A stretch of DNA of 64,000 nucleotides from Aquipuribacter hungaricus. Lineage in GTDB: Bacteria > Actinomycetota > Actinomycetes > Actinomycetales > JBBAYJ01. The notes beneath the pieces are model-generated. The model was given only the letters and a program-made list of their open reading frames with translations. It was not told the origin of the DNA and searched no databases. Each line of letters opens with the position of its first letter. The stretch's first letter is position 1. The stretch is taken from the NCBI RefSeq assembly GCF_042663885.1, contig NZ_JBHSXV010000001.1; one strand, written 5' to 3'. Positions 59,223 to 64,000 of the stretch are shown here, piece by piece. The position numbers and the translations under genes were made by a program.

Positions 59223-60412
59223 CGCGCCACCCACCCCGTCCCCAGCAGGGCCAGCCCCCCGGTCACCCAGCACGCGACCGCCAGGGGCGCGAGCGCCGCC
59301 ACCGCGGACACCAGCAGCGGGCCGCCGGTGCTGCCGACGTCCCCGGCCAGCCGGAACCCGCCGAGGAACTGCGCCCGTCCCTGCTCGGGGGCGACGTCGG
59401 CGCCGAGGGTCATGACGACCCCGGCGCCCATGCCGTTGCCCACGGCCATGAGGACGGCGACGGCGAGCACCCCGCCGAAGCCCGTGGTGAGCGGCAGGAC
59501 GAGCAGCCCGACCGCGACGGCCGCCACCACGGGGACGGCCACCCAGGTCCGGCCCCAGCGGTCCATGACCACCCCGGCCGGGTAGAACAGCAGCGCGTCC
59601 ACCAGGCCGGCCACGCCGAAGACGAGCGAGGTCTCCGCGGCGTCCAGGCCCACCTGCTCCGACCACAGCGGCAGGACGCCGGTGCGCAGGCTCCGCACGG
59701 CCCCGATGACGACGACCGCGCTGCCCAGCGACGCCAGCACCCCCCGGTGCTCGCGCAGCACGTCGAGGACCCGCAGCCGCGGAGGTCGGCCGCCGCCCGG
59801 CTGCCCGGCGGCCGCGGCGGCGCGCGCCAGCGACGGCGGCCCGGGCAGCAGCAGCGCCAGCGCGCCGGCGGCGGCCGACATCGCCGCGGCGAGCCAGAAC
59901 ACCGCCTCCAGCCCGGACGTGGCGATGACCAGGGACCCGACCAGCGGCCCGACGAACAGCCCGACCCGGTGGGTGCCGCCCAGCGTGGACAGCGCCCGCG
60001 CCCGGGACCCGGCGGGCACCACGTCGATCATGTAGCCCTGGCGGGCGAGCATGAAGACGGTCCACGTCGCCCCGCTGACGAGCACGGCCCCGGCCAGCGC
60101 CCATACCGAGCCCACGACGGAGGCCGCGAGCATCGCCAGGGCGTCGACGGCGCCGGCCAGCGCGAGGGAACGCCGCTCGCCGATGCGGGCGACCAGCGCA
60201 CCGGCCGGCAGCGACGTGAGCAGCTGGCCGACCCCGAGCAGCGCGACGACGAGGGCCGCGGTGGGGACGTCGGCGCCCAGGTCGCGGGCCCGCAGGGCGA
60301 GCACCGGCAGCACAGCGCCGTGGCCGAGGGCGCTGACGATGGTGGGGCCGTAGCCGCTCAGGGCGACCGAGCGGAGCCGGAACGGCGGGGCTCCCGTGGC
60401 CGGTGCGCTCAC
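59162..60412 (-). CDS. MFS transporter
   Basis: A 416-residue major facilitator with about twelve hydrophobic segments. The first is around VALSGYGPTIVSALGHGAVLPVLAL. The cytoplasmic loop 2-3 motif reads AGALVARIGERRSLA, and the matching second-half loop is AGVVMDRWGRTWVA. It resembles drug or sugar exporters, but the substrate cannot be read from the sequence. It starts at GTG. Its C-terminal end overlaps the DUF1990 gene tail to tail. Confidence 0.9.
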   Translation of the reverse strand: MSAPATGAPPFRLRSVALSGYGPTIVSALGHGAVLPVLALRARDLGADVPTAALVVALLGVGQLLTSLPAGALVARIGERRSLALAGAVDALAMLAASVVGSVWALAGAVLVSGATWTVFMLARQGYMIDVVPAGSRARALSTLGGTHRVGLFVGPLVGSLVIATSGLEAVFWLAAAMSAAAGALALLLPGPPSLARAAAAAGQPGGGRPPRLRVLDVLREHRGVLASLGSAVVVIGAVRSLRTGVLPLWSEQVGLDAAETSLVFGVAGLVDALLFYPAGVVMDRWGRTWVAVPVVAAVAVGLLVLPLTTGFGGVLAVAVLMAVGNGMGAGVVMTLGADVAPEQGRAQFLGGFRLAGDVGSTGGPLLVSAVAALAPLAVACWVTGGLALLGTGWVARQVSRAERRRRLPPGAMAAR

Positions 60413-60455
60413 CCCGGCCGCCGGGCGGGGAGCGGCGGACGCCCCCCGGGGACGA

Positions 60456-60488
60456 CGACGGCGGCCCACCGTGGGTGGGCCGCCGTCG
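60456..60488 (-). terminator. Terminator after tRNA-Ala
   Basis: A 15-base perfect stem (CGACGGCGGCCCACC and GGTGGGCCGCCGTCG) with a 3-base loop lies eight bases beyond the 3' end of the leftward tRNA-Ala and upstream of the MFS gene. Confidence 0.75.
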
Positions 60489-60494
60489 GTCCGG

Positions 60495-60569
<75 letters not shown>

Positions 60570-60623
60570 GCGTCGGAGAGTATAGGGGATCGACGCCCGA
60601 GCGACGAAACCGCTGGTCAGGGC

Positions 60624-61295
60624 TCATGCCAGGGCCGCCGAGGGGTCCGCGCGGCGGTCGAGCAGCTCCCCCAGCGCCGACGGCGGCACGTTCCAGCCGA
60701 GCAGCCGCCACCCGGTCGCCAGCGGCGACAGCACCGCGGTGCCGGTGTTGCCCAGGGGCACGAGCACACGACGCAGGTCCGGCTGCCCGAGGAGCAGGGC
60801 GACGCCGGCGCGGGTGCTGGCGCCGTGGCCCACGACGACGAGGACGTCCCCGTCTGCCAGGGGGGCGGCGTGCTCGAGCACGGCGTCACGGACCCGGGCG
60901 CCGCAGCGGCCGGGGCTCTCCCCGCCGCCCAGGACGACGTCGTCGCCGGCCCGCCAGGCGCGGAACGCCTCCGGGTCCAGCGCGGCGATCTGCTCGTGGA
61001 GCAGGCCCTGCCAGCGCCCTGCCGCGATCTCGCGCAGCCGGGGGTCGGGGACGGCGGCCACCCCGGTGGCGGCGGTGACCGCGGCGGCGGTGTCGCGCGC
61101 CCGGCCGAGGTCGCTGGTGCGCAGGAGCAGCCGCCGGCCCGCGGTCGCCCCCGCCAGCGCCTGCCCCGCCGCGGTGGCCTGGCCCCGGCCGGTCGCGCTG
61201 AGGTCGGTGTCCAGCTGGCCCTGGAACCGCCCCTCGGCGTTCCAGCCGGTCTCGCCGTGCCGCAGCAGGACGACCAGCGGCGGCCGGGCGGTCAC
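60624..61295 (-). CDS. Histidine phosphatase (phosphoglycerate-mutase-like, possible GpgP)
   Basis: A 223-residue phosphatase of the RHG family: VVLLRHGETGWNAEGRFQGQ with the catalytic H13, and the second histidine in VVVGHGASTRAG. In M. tuberculosis, from memory, the gene at this place (before rsfS-nadD) is glucosyl-3-phosphoglycerate phosphatase, so this may do the same. Sequence alone does not prove it. The GTG start overlaps the rsfS stop (GTGA). The tRNA-Ala lies downstream. Confidence 0.85.
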   Translation of the reverse strand: MTARPPLVVLLRHGETGWNAEGRFQGQLDTDLSATGRGQATAAGQALAGATAGRRLLLRTSDLGRARDTAAAVTAATGVAAVPDPRLREIAAGRWQGLLHEQIAALDPEAFRAWRAGDDVVLGGGESPGRCGARVRDAVLEHAAPLADGDVLVVVGHGASTRAGVALLLGQPDLRRVLVPLGNTGTAVLSPLATGWRLLGWNVPPSALGELLDRRADPSAALA

Positions 61296-61723
61296 GCGAG
61301 GGCGTCGAGGTCCGTCGGACGGTCCGCCTCGTCGCGGCCCTCGTCCTCGGGACGGCGGCCGCGGGCGTGCTCGGGCAGCTGGATCACCGGGCAGTCCTTC
61401 CACAGCCGCTCGAGGGAGTAGTACTGGCGCTCGTCGCTGTGCTGGACGTGGACGACGACGTCGGCGTAGTCGAGCAGGACCCAGCGGCCGTCCTTCTCGC
61501 CCTCGCGGCGGACCGGCTTGGCGCCGAGCTCGCGGAGCCGGTCCTCGATGCCGTCGACGATGGCGCGGACCTGGCGGTCGTTGGGGGCCGAGGCCACGAC
61601 GAAGACGTCGGTGATAACGAGCTGGCCGCTCACGTCGAGGGCGACGACGTCGGTGGCGAGCTTGTCGGCGGCGGCCTCGGCCGCGGCGGTGGCGATCTCG
61701 AGGGCGTGGGGGCTGGCGGTCAT
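61292..61723 (-). CDS. rsfS: Ribosomal silencing factor RsfS
   Basis: Binds ribosomal protein L14 and blocks joining of subunits when nutrients are low. The family signatures are VVALDVSGQLVITDVFVVAS, NDRQVRAIVDGIEDRL and GRWVLLDYADVVVHVQ. The first 110 residues are the domain. The last 30 are acidic and variable. The ATG start overlaps the stop of the LytR_C gene. Order nadD - LytR_C gene - rsfS - phosphatase is conserved in actinobacteria. Confidence 0.96.
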   Translation of the reverse strand: MTASPHALEIATAAAEAAADKLATDVVALDVSGQLVITDVFVVASAPNDRQVRAIVDGIEDRLRELGAKPVRREGEKDGRWVLLDYADVVVHVQHSDERQYYSLERLWKDCPVIQLPEHARGRRPEDEGRDEADRPTDLDALA

Positions 61724-63765
61724 GGGGCTGCTCCAGTGGTGGGGGTGCCGGCGGTGGTGCCGGTCGTGCCGGTCGTGCTGCTGGGGGTCGAGCGCGCGAA
61801 GTCGTCGCCGAGGACGACGACGACGTCGGTGTCGACGAGGGTCTCCTGGCCGACCTGCAGAGCGTCTGCGGGCAGGCCGAGGGCGTCCGCGACGGCCTCG
61901 CCGGCGGCGCGGTCGTCGGCGTCCTGGGAGTCGACGAGCACGAGGCTCGTGGGCTGCTGGCCGAACGGCTCGACGTTGCCTCCGCCGACGTAGCGCAGCC
62001 CGTCGGCGACGAGGAGGTCGCGGGCGGCGGCGCCGAGGCCGGCCCGGCCGACGGCGTTGCGGAGGACCACGCGGACCTCGCCGACCTCCGACACGGGCAG
62101 CGCCGCGCCGGCGAAGCGGCCGTCGAGCTCGTCCTGGGCGACGTCGGTGTCCAGCGCGCGGCGGGTGGCGTCGCCGACGGCGAGCTCCGTGGTGGGCAGG
62201 ACGAGCTGCTCGGCGTCGCCGTCGTCGGCGCGTGCGGCGGCCTCGGCGAGCAGGCCCGGGAGCCCGTCCGCGCGCGGCTCTGCGTCGTTACCCGTGCCGG
62301 CGCCGGTCTCCCCCGTCGTCGCGTCGTCGCGGGAGCCAGCGGCCGCACCGTCGCCGGTGAGGCCGGCCTCGTCCAGGACGGGCGCGGCCGCGTCCGGGTC
62401 CGAGGGAAGGGCGACGAGCAGCGCCTGCACGACGGACCCGAGCCGGGCCAGCCGCGCCTCCCCCGGCTCGCCGTCGACGGCGAGCCCGGCGTAGGCCACG
62501 GCCTGGGCGCCGGTGAGGCGCTGGTCCTCCCCCACCGGGACGACGACGTCCTCGGTGACGACCTGGGCGGTGACGTCGACCACCACCCCGCCGGCGCCGT
62601 CGACGAGGGTCGCGAGCTGGGCGGGGCGGAGCAGGAGGGCGGAGTCGACGCGCACGCCGAGGGTGTCCTCCACGCCGCGGCGGACGGCGGCCGCCCCGAG
62701 GACCGCGGCCTCGGCGACGGACAGCTCGCCCGCGTCGGCGACCGTGAGCAGGAGGTCCTCCGGGACGAGCAGCGTCGACACGGCGGCGTCGTCGACCGCC
62801 ATGAGAGCGGCACCGACGAGGCCGCCGCCGCCCGCCTCGGTGAGCGCCAGGGCGAGGGTCTGCTGCGCGGCGACGCCGTCCGCGGGGGCGGCGGCCGCCT
62901 GCTCGTCCTCGCCCCGGCCGAGCACCGCGACCAGCGCCACGACGAGGAGCACGACGACGAGGACGACCGCGAGCAGCAGCAGGCCCCGGGGCCGGGCGAG
63001 GCGCTCCAGGACGCCGCCCACCGGGCCACGGCCCTGCGCCTCGGCGAGCAGCGCACGGGGGGCGCGGGACGCGGGGGCCGGACGCGGTGAAGGAAAGCCC
63101 GCGGCCTTGCCGACGACTTCAGGGGTGGCGGCGTCGGCGGGGCCGTCCGTGGCAGCGGCTCCCGCAGAGGTGCCGGTCGCAGGTCCGGGGGCCGCGCCAG
63201 CCGCCGGCGCAGCCGTCGCACCGGCCTCCACCGGGTCGCTGCCCGACGCTCCGGTGCCGGTGGAGGCGCCACGCACTGCGGCGTCCGCGGCACCACGGTC
63301 GGACGGATCAGCAGCGGCAGCACCACCAGCGGCGGGACCGGCAGCAGCCGCACCGTCAGCAGTAGCCGCACCGTCGGCGCTCGCGCCAGCACCACCCGGC
63401 GCGGCAGCACCGACCGGCGTCGCTCCCCCGCCGTCGGGCCGGACGTCCCCGCGGCGGGCGCGGCGGCTGCCGGCCGCACGGGCGCGCGGGGCGGCGGCGC
63501 TGCGGGCCTCCAGCAGCGGCCCCACGACCATGGCACCCGGCGTGGGGAGCACCGGCCCGGTCGCGACGCCCTCGACCGTCGGCCGGGCCGGGCGCACGAC
63601 CGGTCGCGGGGTGGTCGGCGGCTCGGTGACCGGCCAGTGCGACATCGTGGCGTCGAGGTCGACCTGGCCGCTGCGCTCGGCCGTGCGCCGGCGGCGGCGC
63701 TCCCCCAGGGCACGCTGCACCCCGGTGTCGCCCGCGGTGCCCGGGACCTCGTCCTCGGCCATCAC
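61720..63765 (-). CDS. Single-pass membrane protein with LytR_C domain
   Basis: A 681-residue protein. A cytoplasmic Ala/Pro-rich region of about 255 residues (many AAAP repeats) comes first. A membrane segment follows near 260-285 (LLLLAVVLVVVLLVVALVAVL). The extracellular part starts with a divergent LCP-like stretch (VGAALMAVDDAAVSTLLVPE, GGVVVDVTAQVV). A LytR_C domain is clear near residues 570-650 (VRVVLRNAVGRAGLGAAARD, SLVLVDSQDADD). Related proteins attach wall polymers. The start GTG overlaps the nadD stop. The long N-terminal region is unusual and low in complexity. Confidence 0.8.
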   Translation of the reverse strand: MMAEDEVPGTAGDTGVQRALGERRRRRTAERSGQVDLDATMSHWPVTEPPTTPRPVVRPARPTVEGVATGPVLPTPGAMVVGPLLEARSAAAPRARAAGSRRARRGDVRPDGGGATPVGAAAPGGAGASADGAATADGAAAAGPAAGGAAAADPSDRGAADAAVRGASTGTGASGSDPVEAGATAAPAAGAAPGPATGTSAGAAATDGPADAATPEVVGKAAGFPSPRPAPASRAPRALLAEAQGRGPVGGVLERLARPRGLLLLAVVLVVVLLVVALVAVLGRGEDEQAAAAPADGVAAQQTLALALTEAGGGGLVGAALMAVDDAAVSTLLVPEDLLLTVADAGELSVAEAAVLGAAAVRRGVEDTLGVRVDSALLLRPAQLATLVDGAGGVVVDVTAQVVTEDVVVPVGEDQRLTGAQAVAYAGLAVDGEPGEARLARLGSVVQALLVALPSDPDAAAPVLDEAGLTGDGAAAGSRDDATTGETGAGTGNDAEPRADGLPGLLAEAAARADDGDAEQLVLPTTELAVGDATRRALDTDVAQDELDGRFAGAALPVSEVGEVRVVLRNAVGRAGLGAAARDLLVADGLRYVGGGNVEPFGQQPTSLVLVDSQDADDRAAGEAVADALGLPADALQVGQETLVDTDVVVVLGDDFARSTPSSTTGTTGTTAGTPTTGAAP

Positions 63766-64000
63766 GACACCTCCGCTGCGGTCCGGCGGGCCGACCGGGC
63801 CGGGCCGTCACCGTCCCGGTACAGGCCCGACTTAACGATGTACTGCAGGACGCCGGTCGGGACGAGGTAGCGGACGGGCCTCCCCTCGCGCACGCGCCGC
63901 CGGACGTCGCTGCTGCTGATGGCCAGCGCGGGGATCTCCACGACGCTCACCGCCCCGGCCGGCAGGGCACGGACGTCGAGGGTGTGCCCGGGCCGGCTCA
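63762..64000 (-). CDS. nadD: Nicotinate-nucleotide adenylyltransferase, C-terminal part only
   Basis: The frame is open to the window edge, so the start is missing. The 78 residues visible end the NadD fold: VVEIPALAISSSDVRRRVRE holds the ISSSD signature that binds ATP, and VRYLVPTGVLQYIVKSGLY is the conserved end. NadD makes deamido-NAD from nicotinate mononucleotide. The stop overlaps the GTG of the LytR_C gene, in the usual nadD-rsfS order. Confidence 0.93.
   Translation of the reverse strand, partial: SRPGHTLDVRALPAGAVSVVEIPALAISSSDVRRRVREGRPVRYLVPTGVLQYIVKSGLYRDGDGPARSARRTAAEVS

Overview
The window is a stretch of chromosome from a very high-GC actinobacterium (Actinomycetota). GC-rich third codon positions, frequent GTG starts, many 4-base GTGA start/stop overlaps and strongly actinobacterial gene families all point the same way. 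From memory, the gene order follows the Mycobacterium tuberculosis segment running from dnaG/dgt through glyS, smtB-zur, uppS-recO, era, ybeY-phoH, dnaJ2-hrcA, hemW, lepA, rpsT-holA-comEC-comEA-degV and gpgP-rsfS-nadD. Extra genes are inserted into this order. I cannot name the genus. I see no mobile element, phage, CRISPR array or rRNA.

Layout. Bases 1-4.3 kb: the 3' part of a large, probably secreted carbohydrate-binding protein with four near-identical modules. 4.5-10.2 kb (minus): tRNA-Asn, a conserved unknown, dnaG, dgt, a frameshifted DUF218 membrane gene and dusB. 10.2-14.2 kb: two short-chain dehydrogenases, an OsmC-like protein, a T4 endonuclease V-like protein and a small secreted protein. 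14.3-17.7 kb (minus): glyS, an M16-type metallopeptidase and a small monooxygenase-like protein. 17.8-21.4 kb (plus): a zinc block with a binding lipoprotein, ATPase, His-tailed permease, ArsR/SmtB regulator and Zur. 21.4-25.7 kb (minus): uppS, recO, a 35-codon small ORF, a PGYGP-repeat membrane protein and leuA with a leucine leader peptide. 25.7-28.6 kb: a divergent LVIVD-repeat protein and DUF305 lipoprotein pair. 28.6-33.2 kb (minus): era, a degenerate cytidine deaminase, a CBS-domain transporter-like protein, ybeY, phoH and a HIT protein. 33.4-35.1 kb (plus): an ECF sigma factor with a GerMN/Gmad2 membrane partner. 35.2-40.5 kb (minus): a secreted protein, a VOC gene remnant, a zinc alcohol dehydrogenase, dnaJ, hrcA with a CIRCE site, and an epimerase. 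40.7-41.9 kb: two DUF4870 proteins. 41.9-49.3 kb (minus): hemW, a MOSC protein, lepA, and a transglutaminase / alpha-E / circularly permuted ATP-grasp trio whose ATP-grasp gene is frameshifted. 49.5-64 kb: rpsT, then (minus) holA, comEC, comEA, degV and leuS with a second leucine leader peptide, a DUF1990 protein, an MFS transporter, tRNA-Ala, a phosphoglycerate-mutase-like phosphatase, rsfS, a LytR_C-domain membrane protein and the end of nadD.

How the genes fit together. Most of the window is housekeeping: replication priming and clamp loading, tRNA charging and modification, ribosome maturation, heat-shock control, DNA uptake and NAD synthesis. The most interesting regulatory signals are two matching, apparently leaderless leucine leader peptides, one before leuA and one before leuS. 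Each has three consecutive leucine codons followed by hairpins, which suggests leucine-responsive attenuation of both leucine synthesis and leucyl-tRNA synthesis. The leuA leader lies in frame inside the 3' end of the upstream LVIVD reading frame. Three genes look broken (DUF218, VOC, ATP-grasp). Two of these are single-base shifts that may be sequencing errors.
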